A program made the translations under genes and the position numbers. The notes beneath the pieces are model-generated. The model searched no databases and was not told the DNA's origin. It was given only the letters and a program-made list of their open reading frames with translations. DNA of 64,000 nt from DASZHJ01 sp963735465 (GTDB lineage Bacteria > Pseudomonadota > Alphaproteobacteria > ATCC43930 > CGMCC-115725): positions 4,526,001-4,590,000 of the forward strand of contig CAVTLA010000001.1 of NCBI GenBank assembly GCA_963735465.1, given 5' to 3'. Below, one piece after another: positions 14,971-23,054 of the stretch (within the stretch, counting starts at the first letter, position 1; each line of letters begins with the position of its first letter).

Positions 14971-17501
14971 AGACCGGGCGGACCTCCTCGAAATACCGGC
15001 CACTATGGATCGCGGCGATCGCGGTCCTCGTACTGCCCTTCGCCATGCCGCTCCTCGGCTTGACCGTGAACACCGCGGCCATGGTGGTCATCCTCGCCAT
15101 TGCGGCCATGGGGCTCAATCTGCTGGTAGGGTATACGGGCCTCACCTCCTTCGGCCACGGCGCCTGGTTCGGCATCGGTGCCTATGCCGCGGCGCTGATC
15201 CAGAAATATTGGTTCACCGATCAGATCGCGGTGCCAATCTTGCTGTCCATGATTGTCGTCGCCATCCTCTCCGCCGTCGTGGGATCGCTTTTCCTGCGCC
15301 GGCGCGGCGTCTATTTTTCCCTGCTGACCCTGGCGCTGTCGGCGCTCACCTACACCATCGCCTTCCGCTGGACCGAGGTGACCGGCGGCGAGAACGGCCT
15401 CGGCGGGCTGCAGCGTGGCAGCCTCGGACCGATCAGCCTCGATGACGAGCGCGCGTTCTATGTCGTGGTCGCCGTGATCGCTCTTGCCGTGCTCTACCTT
15501 CTGCTTCGGGTGGTGCGCTCTCCCTTCGGGCACGTGCTGGTGGCGATCCGCGAGAACCAGCAGCGCGCCACCTTCCAGGGCTATCTCGTGCAGCGCTACA
15601 AGCTGGTGGCTTTCGTCCTGTCCGCTGTCGTGACCGGACTGGCCGGTGCGCTGCTGGGTTTCCAGATCTATCTCGTCTCCGCCGAATCGGTCTCGGTGCC
15701 GTTCTCCGGTGAGCTCCTGGCGATGGTTGTGATCGGTGGCATGCGGCACATCCTGGGCCCGGCCCTCGGCGTGCTCTTCTACATCCTCTTCCGCGAGCTC
15801 TTGTCGATCTGGACCGGGAACTGGCTGCTGTGGTTCGGCCTCGTCTTCATCGGCTTCGTGCTTTATTCGCCCGGCGGACTCGCAGGCATCTGGGCCGGGA
15901 TCCGGCGGCGCTGGCGCCCCGCGCCAAGCGAGGCGGCGGCGATGAGCCGGCGCAGGATATATGAGGGCCTGCCATTGCCGGCGTTTCTGCGCCCGCAGGG
16001 TAAACCGGGGATCGTGCTGGCGGTCGACGGCGTCTCGCGGCGTTTCGGCGGCATCCACGCCGTGGCGGGGGCGAGTCTCGAGGTATCAGCGGGCGAGATC
16101 CATGCCCTGATCGGCCCGAACGGCGCCGGCAAGACCACCCTGTTCAACCTGATCTCCGGACTCCATCTGCCGCAGAGCGGCACCGTGCGACTGCACGGCC
16201 GCGAGATCCAGGGCCTGCCGCCCCATCGCATCTGCCAGCAGGGCCTTGCCCGCTCGTTCCAGATCACCAACCTGTATGGCGGCCTCACGATCCACGAGAA
16301 CCTGCGCCTGTCGCTGCAGGCGCGCCATGCGGGACGCTTCGACATCTGGCATGACGTCGACAGCTATCCGGACATTCACGGCGAGACCGCGGAGCTGATC
16401 CGGTTCCTCGGCCTCGAGGGCATCGAGGAGATCGGGGGCGGCGAGCTCTCCTATGGCGGACAACGGCTGGTGGATCTCGGCATCGCGCTTGGGTCGAAGC
16501 CCCAGGTATTGCTGCTGGACGAGCCGCTGGCCGGTTTGGCGGCGGCGGAGCGCGAGCGCGTGTCTAAGCTGGTGAAAAATGTGGCCGCGAACATTCCCGT
16601 GCTGATCGTCGAGCACGACATCGACCGCGTGCTGGGGTTCTCCCGGCGCGTCACCGTGATGAATCAGGGCGAGGTGCTGATGGCGGGCACGCCGGACGAG
16701 GTCCGCACCGACCGCCGCGTGCAGGAGATCTATACGGGAAGCGGCACGCCGCCCGTTACCGGCCGTCTGACGGATGCGTCGCGGACCACGCAGGTCCTGT
16801 CCGTCGAGGGCATCAATGCGTTCTACGGGAAGAGCCACATTCTCAACGACGCGAGCCTGGATGTGCGCGACGGCGAGATCGTGGCGCTTCTCGGCCGCAA
16901 CGGCGCCGGCAAATCCACCTTGCTGAAGACGCTGACGGGGCTGATCAGGCCGGCGTCGGGGAAGATCGACTACGAGGGGCGGAACATCGCGGGATTGCCG
17001 GCACCCGATATCGCGCGGCTCGGGATCGGCTACGTGCCGCAAGGGCGCGGGCTGTTCGCGGGAATGACGGTGGCGGAAAACCTCGCCCTCGGTCGGCTGG
17101 CGCGGAAAACGGACGGCAGCAAGGGCGTGGTCTGGAACGAGGAAATGATTCTCGAATATTTCCCGCGTCTGAAAGAGCGCATGCACGTCGCGGCGGATTA
17201 TCTCTCCGGTGGCGAGCAGCAGATGGTGGCGGTGGCCCGTGCGCTCTCGGGCAATGTCCGGCTGCTGCTGCTGGACGAGCCTTTCGAGGGGCTGGCGCCG
17301 GCGGTGGTCCTGGAACTGTTCCGGGTCTTCGATCAACTGCGCCGGCACGTCTCCATCGTGATCGTGGAGCACAATCTGGATCTGGTGCTGGCGCTCGCCG
17401 ATCGCGTCTTCGCGCTCGAGCGCGGTGCGGTATTCCATCAGGGGCCGGCAGCGCCGTTGCTCACCGATCTCGACTACCGCAAGCGGATTCTCTGGCTGTA
17501 G
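14967..17501 (+). CDS. Fused LivM permease-LivG ATPase-LivF ATPase of a branched-chain amino acid-type ABC transporter
   Basis: A single 844-residue reading frame holds three transporter parts that are usually separate. Residues about 1-325 are a LivM permease (MGLNLLVGYTGLTSFGHGAW; coupling loop FGHVLVAIRENQQRATFQGY). Residues about 350-590 are a LivG-type ATPase, with Walker A GPNGAGKTT at 383, signature LSYGGQ and Walker B VLLLDEPLAGL. Residues about 605-844 are a LivF-type ATPase, with Walker A GRNGAGKST at 643, signature LSGGEQQ and Walker B LLLLDEPFEGL. Linkers are short and no likely internal start exists between the two ATPases. LivM-LivG fusions are known; the triple fusion is less usual. 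Coupled to livH by ATGA. Confidence 0.92.
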   Translation: MKTGRTSSKYRPLWIAAIAVLVLPFAMPLLGLTVNTAAMVVILAIAAMGLNLLVGYTGLTSFGHGAWFGIGAYAAALIQKYWFTDQIAVPILLSMIVVAILSAVVGSLFLRRRGVYFSLLTLALSALTYTIAFRWTEVTGGENGLGGLQRGSLGPISLDDERAFYVVVAVIALAVLYLLLRVVRSPFGHVLVAIRENQQRATFQGYLVQRYKLVAFVLSAVVTGLAGALLGFQIYLVSAESVSVPFSGELLAMVVIGGMRHILGPALGVLFYILFRELLSIWTGNWLLWFGLVFIGFVLYSPGGLAGIWAGIRRRWRPAPSEAAAMSRRRIYEGLPLPAFLRPQGKPGIVLAVDGVSRRFGGIHAVAGASLEVSAGEIHALIGPNGAGKTTLFNLISGLHLPQSGTVRLHGREIQGLPPHRICQQGLARSFQITNLYGGLTIHENLRLSLQARHAGRFDIWHDVDSYPDIHGETAELIRFLGLEGIEEIGGGELSYGGQRLVDLGIALGSKPQVLLLDEPLAGLAAAERERVSKLVKNVAANIPVLIVEHDIDRVLGFSRRVTVMNQGEVLMAGTPDEVRTDRRVQEIYTGSGTPPVTGRLTDASRTTQVLSVEGINAFYGKSHILNDASLDVRDGEIVALLGRNGAGKSTLLKTLTGLIRPASGKIDYEGRNIAGLPAPDIARLGIGYVPQGRGLFAGMTVAENLALGRLARKTDGSKGVVWNEEMILEYFPRLKERMHVAADYLSGGEQQMVAVARALSGNVRLLLLDEPFEGLAPAVVLELFRVFDQLRRHVSIVIVEHNLDLVLALADRVFALERGAVFHQGPAAPLLTDLDYRKRILWL

Positions 17502-17523
17502 GTCCCGGCGGCCCCGGACTCGC

Positions 17524-17745
17524 TCAGCCGGATTTCGCGGGAACGCGGCGCCAGAAGCGGGGGTCCAGCAGTGCCGACGTGGACATCAGCATCCCCGTGC
17601 TGCCGTTCTGGCCTTCCGGCACCAGGCGGACGTGGGTGGGAATTCCCGGCAATTCGACGAGAGCTTCCACCACATACACTCTTCGGGACGAGCTGCTGCC
17701 CGTCGTGAACATGTCTCCGACCGCTATCTGATCGTTTCCGAACAT
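17524..17745 (-). CDS. Small hypothetical protein
   Basis: A 73-residue open frame beginning MFGNDQIAVGDMFTTGSS with an ATG behind GAAGGGCAGTG. The sequence alternates beta-like stretches (RRVYVVEALVELPGIPTHVRLV) and ends in basic residues. No family is recognised. It sits between the convergent Liv operon and the upstream end of the same-strand ABC exporter region; the ribosome site and protein-like composition support it. The frame extends upstream with less protein-like sequence. Confidence 0.5.
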   Translation of the reverse strand: MFGNDQIAVGDMFTTGSSSSRRVYVVEALVELPGIPTHVRLVPEGQNGSTGMLMSTSALLDPRFWRRVPAKSG

Positions 17746-17821
17746 CACTGCCCTTCTCAATCTAACCAGGGAAGTGCCGCTCGGCGGCGTGGTCCCCTGG
17801 GCGGCTCCAGGCCGCTGGTGC

Positions 17822-19660
17822 TTATCGCTCCAATTCAGCGGCAACGCCAGCCCGCTCGAAGGGCTTGTCGGTAAATTGCAGGGCCGCCAGACGGGCATAA
17901 AGGCCGCCCGCCCGGATCAGCGCCTCATGGGACCCCTGGGCCACGATCCGCCCGGCATCCAGGACAACGATACGGTCGGCCTTCAGCACCGTGGCGAGGC
18001 GATGGGCGATGACGACGGTCGTACGCGCTTCCGACAGGCGCTCCAGGGCGATCTGCACCGCCCGCTCGGATTCGGCATCGAGCGCCGACGTCGCCTCGTC
18101 CAGTAGCAGGATCGACGGGTTCTTCAGGACCGTGCGGGCGATGGCGATCCGCTGCCGCTGCCCGCCAGACAGGCGCACCCCCTTTTCGCCGAGGAAAGTG
18201 CCGAATCCCTGGGGCAATTGCTCCAGGAAGCCATCGGCGGCGGCCACTTCCGCGGCGGCGCGCACCTCGGCCTCGCTGGCTTCCGGCCGGCCGTAGCGGA
18301 TGTTCTCCAGGGCCGAGGTGCTGAAGATCACGGGATCCTGGGCCACCAGGCCGACGCGACGTCGGAGCTCCTTTGGATCAACCTCCCGGATATCGACGCC
18401 GTCGACACGGACGGTGCCGCTGGTGACGTCGTAGAACCGCAGCAGGGTCTGAAACATCGTGGTCTTGCCGGCGCCGGAGGGTCCAACCAAGGCCACGGTC
18501 TCGCCGGGCTCGATCGCCAGGGAGAAATCGTGCAGGGACGGGCGGTCAGGCCGCGAGGGATAGAAGAAGGTCACGGACTCGAAGTCGACGCGGCCCTGGG
18601 GCGGAACCGGCAGCGGCCGGGGATGCGCCGGCGCCGCGATGTCGGGCTCGATGGCCAGGAGCTCAAGCAGCCGCTCAGTCGCCCCCGCTGCGCGCTGGAG
18701 GTCGCCGAAGACTTCCGACAGTGTGCCAACCGCGAAGGCGACCAGGATCGCGTAGAAGACGAAGGCGGAGAGCTGTCCGCCGCTCATCCGGCCCTGCACC
18801 ACGTCGTAGCCGCCGATCCACAGCACGAAGGCGACGGCACCGAAGGCGAGCAGGATGACGACGGCGGTGAGGAACGCCCGCACCCGGATCCGAGCGATGG
18901 CGACATCGAAGGACTCCGTCACCCGGGCCAGGAAATCGGCGCGGTCGGTCTCCTCATGAGTGAAGGCCTGCACGGTCCGGATCGCGTTGATCATCTCCTC
19001 CGCATAGGCGCCGACGTCGGCGATGCGATCCTGGGAGCGGCGCGACAGCGCGCGCACGCGGCGGCCGAACGTCATGATCGGCACGACGACAACAGGCACC
19101 ACCGCCAGGACGATGCCCGTCAGCTTGACGCTGGTCACCGCCAGCATGACCAGGCCGCCGAGCAGGATGAGGAAATTCCGCAGCGCGAGGGAAACGCTGG
19201 AGCCGATCACGGTCTGCAGCAGGGTCGTGTCGGTGGTCAGCCGCGACAGCACCTCGCCGGTCTTGGTCATCTCGAAATAGGCCGGGCTCATGGCGATGAT
19301 GCGATCGAAAACCGCCTTGCGGAGATCGGCCACCACCCGCTCGCCGATCCAGGACACGAGGTAGAAGCGGCAATAGGTCGAGAGTGCGAGAACCACGACC
19401 GTAGCGAGGAGGATCACCACGGCCTGGTCGAGGAAATGGGTATTCGACGCCTTCAGCCCGGCATCGACGAGATAGCGCAGCCCCTGCCCCAGCACGAGGA
19501 CGGTGGCGGAGGAGATGACGAGGGCGATACTGGCGCCGAGAATGCGCCGCCAATAAGGCCGCAAGAAGCGATAGAGCGGGACGAGTTGCCGCACGACATT
19601 CAGGGGCTGCCGCGAGGCGGGCTTCCCGTCGCTCCCCGGGAGGTTCTGCTGGCTGGTCAT
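17822..19660 (-). CDS. ABC exporter, fused transmembrane and ATPase domains (MsbA/multidrug type)
   Basis: A 612-residue half-transporter. The N-terminal six-helix ABC_membrane domain spans about residues 35-330 (RRILGASIALVISSATVLVL first helix). The ATPase domain has Walker A GPSGAGKTT, Q-loop VGLVAQDPVIFS, signature LSGGQRQRIAIAR, Walker B ILLLDEATSALD and the H-loop VVIAHRLAT. It would act as a homodimer exporting lipids, drugs or other hydrophobic molecules across the inner membrane. The substrate is unknown. Monocistronic on the minus strand, divergent from the RidA gene. Confidence 0.92.
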   Translation of the reverse strand: MTSQQNLPGSDGKPASRQPLNVVRQLVPLYRFLRPYWRRILGASIALVISSATVLVLGQGLRYLVDAGLKASNTHFLDQAVVILLATVVVLALSTYCRFYLVSWIGERVVADLRKAVFDRIIAMSPAYFEMTKTGEVLSRLTTDTTLLQTVIGSSVSLALRNFLILLGGLVMLAVTSVKLTGIVLAVVPVVVVPIMTFGRRVRALSRRSQDRIADVGAYAEEMINAIRTVQAFTHEETDRADFLARVTESFDVAIARIRVRAFLTAVVILLAFGAVAFVLWIGGYDVVQGRMSGGQLSAFVFYAILVAFAVGTLSEVFGDLQRAAGATERLLELLAIEPDIAAPAHPRPLPVPPQGRVDFESVTFFYPSRPDRPSLHDFSLAIEPGETVALVGPSGAGKTTMFQTLLRFYDVTSGTVRVDGVDIREVDPKELRRRVGLVAQDPVIFSTSALENIRYGRPEASEAEVRAAAEVAAADGFLEQLPQGFGTFLGEKGVRLSGGQRQRIAIARTVLKNPSILLLDEATSALDAESERAVQIALERLSEARTTVVIAHRLATVLKADRIVVLDAGRIVAQGSHEALIRAGGLYARLAALQFTDKPFERAGVAAELER

Positions 19661-19686
19661 GTGCTGATCTAGGGGGATGGGTCTGC

Positions 19687-19705
19687 CACCACGGCCATCG
19701 TGGTG
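19687..19705. promoter_or_regulatory. Inverted repeat CACCACG-N5-CGTGGTG
   Basis: A perfect 7-bp inverted repeat around GCCAT, 27 bases upstream of the ABC exporter start codon. It could be an operator or an mRNA hairpin in the exporter leader. No regulator is encoded nearby. Confidence 0.35.
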
Positions 19706-19821
19706 ACGGCAGCATATCCCAATTCACGGCCCGGGGCGCCAGTCGCGGGAATGATCTTGTCTCCCGCCGGCGCCGGTATGAGGATCCCTCCGCCTCGCTC
19801 CACATCATCGAAGGGGAAACC

Positions 19822-20214
19822 ATGGCGAAACAGGTCTTGCGTCCGCCGAGCTTGCTGTTCCAGCCGCGCCCGACCTATCCCTATTCGCCGGGCGCGAAGG
19901 GCGGTGGGTTCGTCTTCACCGCCGGCCAGGTCGCCTGGGACAAGACCGGCAAGGTCGTCGGCATCGGCGACGTGCGCAAGCAGACCGTGCAGACGCTGCG
20001 GAACGTCGTCGCCGTGCTCAAGGAAGGTGGTGCCAAGCCCGCGGACGTGTTGAAATGCACGGTCTACTTGGCGGACATGCGGCACTTCCAGATCATGAAC
20101 GAGGAGTTCGCCAAGGTCTTCCCCCGGGATCCGCCGGCGCGCACCACCGTCGAGGCGCGTCTCGCCGAGGCCGAGATGCTGGTGGAGATCGAGGCCATAG
20201 CCTGGGTCGGCTGA
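19822..20214 (+). CDS. RidA family protein (reactive imine/enamine deaminase-like)
   Basis: A 130-residue YjgF/YER057c/UK114-family protein. It has SPGAKGGGFVFTAGQVAWD near the N-terminus and ends in ARTTVEARLAEAEMLVEIEA. The arginine in the PARTTVEA motif is the conserved carboxylate-binding residue of RidA, supporting deamination of 2-aminoacrylate-like enamines in the cytoplasm. Clear AAGGGG ribosome site. The gene stands alone between a divergent exporter and a convergent SDR. Paralogues act in amino-acid or pyrimidine catabolism; which branch is not deducible. Confidence 0.88.
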   Translation: MAKQVLRPPSLLFQPRPTYPYSPGAKGGGFVFTAGQVAWDKTGKVVGIGDVRKQTVQTLRNVVAVLKEGGAKPADVLKCTVYLADMRHFQIMNEEFAKVFPRDPPARTTVEARLAEAEMLVEIEAIAWVG

Positions 20215-20227
20215 GCGGCAACCTCGA

Positions 20228-20980
20228 CTACGGCATCACCGTGCCGCAGTTGGGGTCGAGGGTCTGGCCGGTATAGGCGTCGCCGTCCGACGAGGCCAGG
20301 AACACCACGGAGCGGCCGACGTCCCACGGCCGGACCCAGCGCTTCAGCACGATCCGGTCCCGGATCTCGTCGCGGTATTCCGGTCCGGTCTTGAACTTCT
20401 CCGTCTCGGTCGGGCCCGGGCAGACCGTGTTGACGGTGATCGTGGGTCCCAGCGCGAGGGCCAGGGACTTGGTGAGGGTGCGCATCCCACCTTTCGTCGC
20501 GGTGTAGTGGACGAGGCCGGGATAGCCGATATAGGCCTGCTCCGACGAGATGTTGACGATGCGGCCGAATCCCCGCGCCTGCATATGCGGCGCCACCGCC
20601 TGCGAGAGAAAGAACGGTCCCTTGAGGTGCAGCCCGGCGGAGAGATCGAAATCGGCCTCGGTGATCTCGGCGAAAGGCTTGTGCTGGGCGAAGCCGGCGT
20701 TGTTGACGAGGATGTCCAAGTGGCCGAGCTCGCGAATCGTCTCGTCGATCAGCCGCCGGCATTCCGCGACTTGCGTGACATCGGCCTCGATCGTGATCGC
20801 GCGCCGGCTCAGGCCGCGGATCGCCGCGGCGATCTCCTCGGCTTCCTCGCCGCGGCCGAGATCGTTGATGGCGATGTCGGCGCCTTCCTCAGCCAGCGCC
20901 GTCGCGATGGCGCGGCCGATCCCGCCGCGCCGCGCCGACCCCGTCACCAGCGCGGTCTTGCCCTTCAACCGGTCCGACAT
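20228..20980 (-). CDS. Short-chain dehydrogenase/reductase
   Basis: A 250-residue classical SDR. The Rossmann cofactor loop is TGSARRGGIGRAIATALAEE, followed by NNAGF. The catalytic Ser is in NISSEQAY and the YxxxK pair is in HYTATKGGMRTL. It ends with the usual YTGQTLDPNCGTVMP-type C-terminal segment. It would oxidise a secondary alcohol or reduce a ketone with NAD(P). The ATG at 20980 is preferred over a GTG two codons upstream because AAGGGG sits five bases before it. Divergent from the dienelactone hydrolase. Confidence 0.9.
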   Translation of the reverse strand: MSDRLKGKTALVTGSARRGGIGRAIATALAEEGADIAINDLGRGEEAEEIAAAIRGLSRRAITIEADVTQVAECRRLIDETIRELGHLDILVNNAGFAQHKPFAEITEADFDLSAGLHLKGPFFLSQAVAPHMQARGFGRIVNISSEQAYIGYPGLVHYTATKGGMRTLTKSLALALGPTITVNTVCPGPTETEKFKTGPEYRDEIRDRIVLKRWVRPWDVGRSVVFLASSDGDAYTGQTLDPNCGTVMP

Positions 20981-21066
20981 CGTCACCCCTTCCCGTGATG
21001 GCGCGGCAGTGTAACCATGGACGTCAGAGTATGGTCTCCATCCCGCCGCCGCTACGGGGCATTCCC

Positions 21067-21807
21067 ATGATCGAAGAAACTTTGGACATCACCACCAAGG
21101 ACGGGGCGATGGAGACTTTCGTCTGTCGCCCGGAACGGGACGGCCCGTTTCCCGCCGTGCTGTTCCTGATGGATGCGCCGGGCATCCGGGAGGAGCTCAA
21201 GGACATGGCGCGCCGGCTGGGCACCTCGGGATATGTCGTGCTGCTGCCCAATCTCTATTATCGCGCCGGCCGCGACACCATGTACGGGCCCGATGTGCTG
21301 GAGAAGGGCAGCGCCGACCACACGCGGATGCGCGCCGTGCGCACCAAGATGACGATCCCGCCGGTCATGGACGACGTCGCCGCGATGCTGGCCTATGTCG
21401 ATCGCCATGCCGAGGCGAAGAAGGGTCCGGTGGGGACCCACGGCTATTGCATGAGCGGTCCCTATTCCCTGGCGGCCGCCGCGCGCTTTCCCGACCGCAT
21501 CGCCGCCGCGGCCTCCTTCTATGGCACTTGGCTCGTCAGCGACGCGGTGGAAAGCCCGCATCTGACCCTGGCCGAGGCGAAGGGCGAGCTCTACATCGCC
21601 TGCGCCGAGCACGACGACCTGGCGCCGCCGCCGATGGTGGAGGAGCTGCGCGGCCTGTTTGACCGGTCAGGGGCGGCCGGCGAGCTCGAGATCTATCCCG
21701 GCGTCCATCACGGCTTCGCCTTTCCCCAGCGCTATTGCTACGACAAGCCCGCCGCCGAGCGGCACTGGGAGCGGCTTCTCGCGCTTTACCGGCGCCGTCT
21801 GGCGTGA
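21067..21807 (+). CDS. Dienelactone hydrolase family protein
   Basis: A 246-residue alpha/beta-hydrolase. The nucleophile cysteine is in the dienelactone-hydrolase elbow GTHGYCMSG, the acid in the CAEHDDLAPP segment and the histidine in GVHHGFAFPQR. The Cys nucleophile is the DLH hallmark, linked to opening of (chloro)dienelactones in ring-cleavage pathways, though many members have other ester substrates. No other ring-cleavage gene is visible. The start at ATG 21067 begins the conserved sequence (MIEETLDITTKDG). It converges with the cytochrome gene, 4 bases apart. Confidence 0.9.
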   Translation: MIEETLDITTKDGAMETFVCRPERDGPFPAVLFLMDAPGIREELKDMARRLGTSGYVVLLPNLYYRAGRDTMYGPDVLEKGSADHTRMRAVRTKMTIPPVMDDVAAMLAYVDRHAEAKKGPVGTHGYCMSGPYSLAAAARFPDRIAAAASFYGTWLVSDAVESPHLTLAEAKGELYIACAEHDDLAPPPMVEELRGLFDRSGAAGELEIYPGVHHGFAFPQRYCYDKPAAERHWERLLALYRRRLA

Positions 21808-21811
21808 CGTA

Positions 21812-23041
21812 TCACGGCGACTGAGAGAGCTGCCGGCGGGATTTGCCCACGTCGCTCGCCGAGACCGCTGCGGCGGCGTTGCCCCAGGTGTTGCGGACGT
21901 AGGTGACAACCGCCGCCACCTCCTCGTCCGACAGCTTCCAGCCGAAGGCCGGCATCGCCGCGCCCGTGGGCGCCGGATCCGTGGCGACGCTCTGGGCGCC
22001 CTGCAGGACCACGCGGATCAGGCTGGTGGGCTCCATCGATTGCACGGAGGCGCTGCCTTTGAGCGTGGGAAAAAGCTGGGGAATGCCGGTTCCATCAGCG
22101 CCGTGGCAGGTGGCGCAGTTGCTGGTGTAGACGGTCTGCCCGGCGCGCATCGCGGAATCGTCCGCTGCAAGCGACGTCGCCGCGGACGCGACCGCGGGGC
22201 CCGCATCCTTGAGGTAGGTGGCGATCGCCGCGAGATCGGCCTTGGACATGTGCGAGGTGGAATTGGTGATCACCTCCGACATCGGGCCGCTCGCGGCCGC
22301 GAAGCGATTGTGGCCGGTGCCGAGATACTCGACGATGTCATCCGTCGACCAGCCGCCGACGCCGACGCGCGCATCTCCCGTCAGGTTCGGCGAGAACCAG
22401 CCCTGCAGCACGCCGCCTTGCAGCGTGTGGCTCGTCTTGTCGCCGCCGAGGAAATTCTTCGGCGTGTGGCACATGCCGCAATGGGCGAGGCCTTCCGCGA
22501 GATAGGCGCCGCGGTTCCACTCCTCCGACTTGCCGGGCGTCGGCTTGAAGGTGCCCGGAGTGAAGAACAGCGTGTTCCACCCCGCCATACTCAGGCGGAT
22601 GCTGAAGGGGAAGGGCAGCTGGTTGGCGATCACGGGATTGCGGACCGGCTCCAATGTTGCGAGATATGCGCGGATCGCGAGCGCGTCGTCCCGCGTCACC
22701 TTGGTATAATAAGTGTAGGGCATCGCCGGATAGAGGTGGCTGCCGCCGCGGCCGCGCCCGATCTGCAAGGCGTCGACGAACTCGTCGTCGCTCCAATCGC
22801 CGATCCCGGTCTCGCGGTCCGGCGTCAGGTTCGGCGCCAGCAGGGTGCCGAACGGCGTCTCCAGGGGCCGGCCGCCGGAGTAGAGCTTGCTGCCGGGTAT
22901 CGTGTGGCAGGCAACGCAATCGCCGACGGCGGCGAGATAGCGGCCGCGGGAGATCTGGTCGAAGGACTGGCCGTCGGTCGCGGCCTGGGCCGCGACGGAG
23001 GTGCCGAGTAGTAAAGCGAGGCCGAGGAGAGCGCGTTTCAT
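21812..23041 (-). CDS. Triheme cytochrome c subunit of a membrane-bound sugar/alcohol (gluconate-type) dehydrogenase
   Basis: A 409-residue periplasmic protein with a Sec signal (ALLGLALLLGTSVAAQA). It has three c-type haem sites: CVACH at 42-46, CGMCH at 188-192 and CATCH at 309-313. This is the architecture of the electron-transfer subunit of gluconate 2-dehydrogenase and FAD-dependent glucose/alcohol dehydrogenases, which passes electrons from the flavoprotein to ubiquinone or an oxidase. Last gene of a three-gene minus-strand operon (small subunit, flavoprotein, cytochrome) with short gaps. Confidence 0.93.
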   Translation of the reverse strand: MKRALLGLALLLGTSVAAQAATDGQSFDQISRGRYLAAVGDCVACHTIPGSKLYSGGRPLETPFGTLLAPNLTPDRETGIGDWSDDEFVDALQIGRGRGGSHLYPAMPYTYYTKVTRDDALAIRAYLATLEPVRNPVIANQLPFPFSIRLSMAGWNTLFFTPGTFKPTPGKSEEWNRGAYLAEGLAHCGMCHTPKNFLGGDKTSHTLQGGVLQGWFSPNLTGDARVGVGGWSTDDIVEYLGTGHNRFAAASGPMSEVITNSTSHMSKADLAAIATYLKDAGPAVASAATSLAADDSAMRAGQTVYTSNCATCHGADGTGIPQLFPTLKGSASVQSMEPTSLIRVVLQGAQSVATDPAPTGAAMPAFGWKLSDEEVAAVVTYVRNTWGNAAAAVSASDVGKSRRQLSQSP

Positions 23042-23054
23042 GGTCCGCGCCTCC

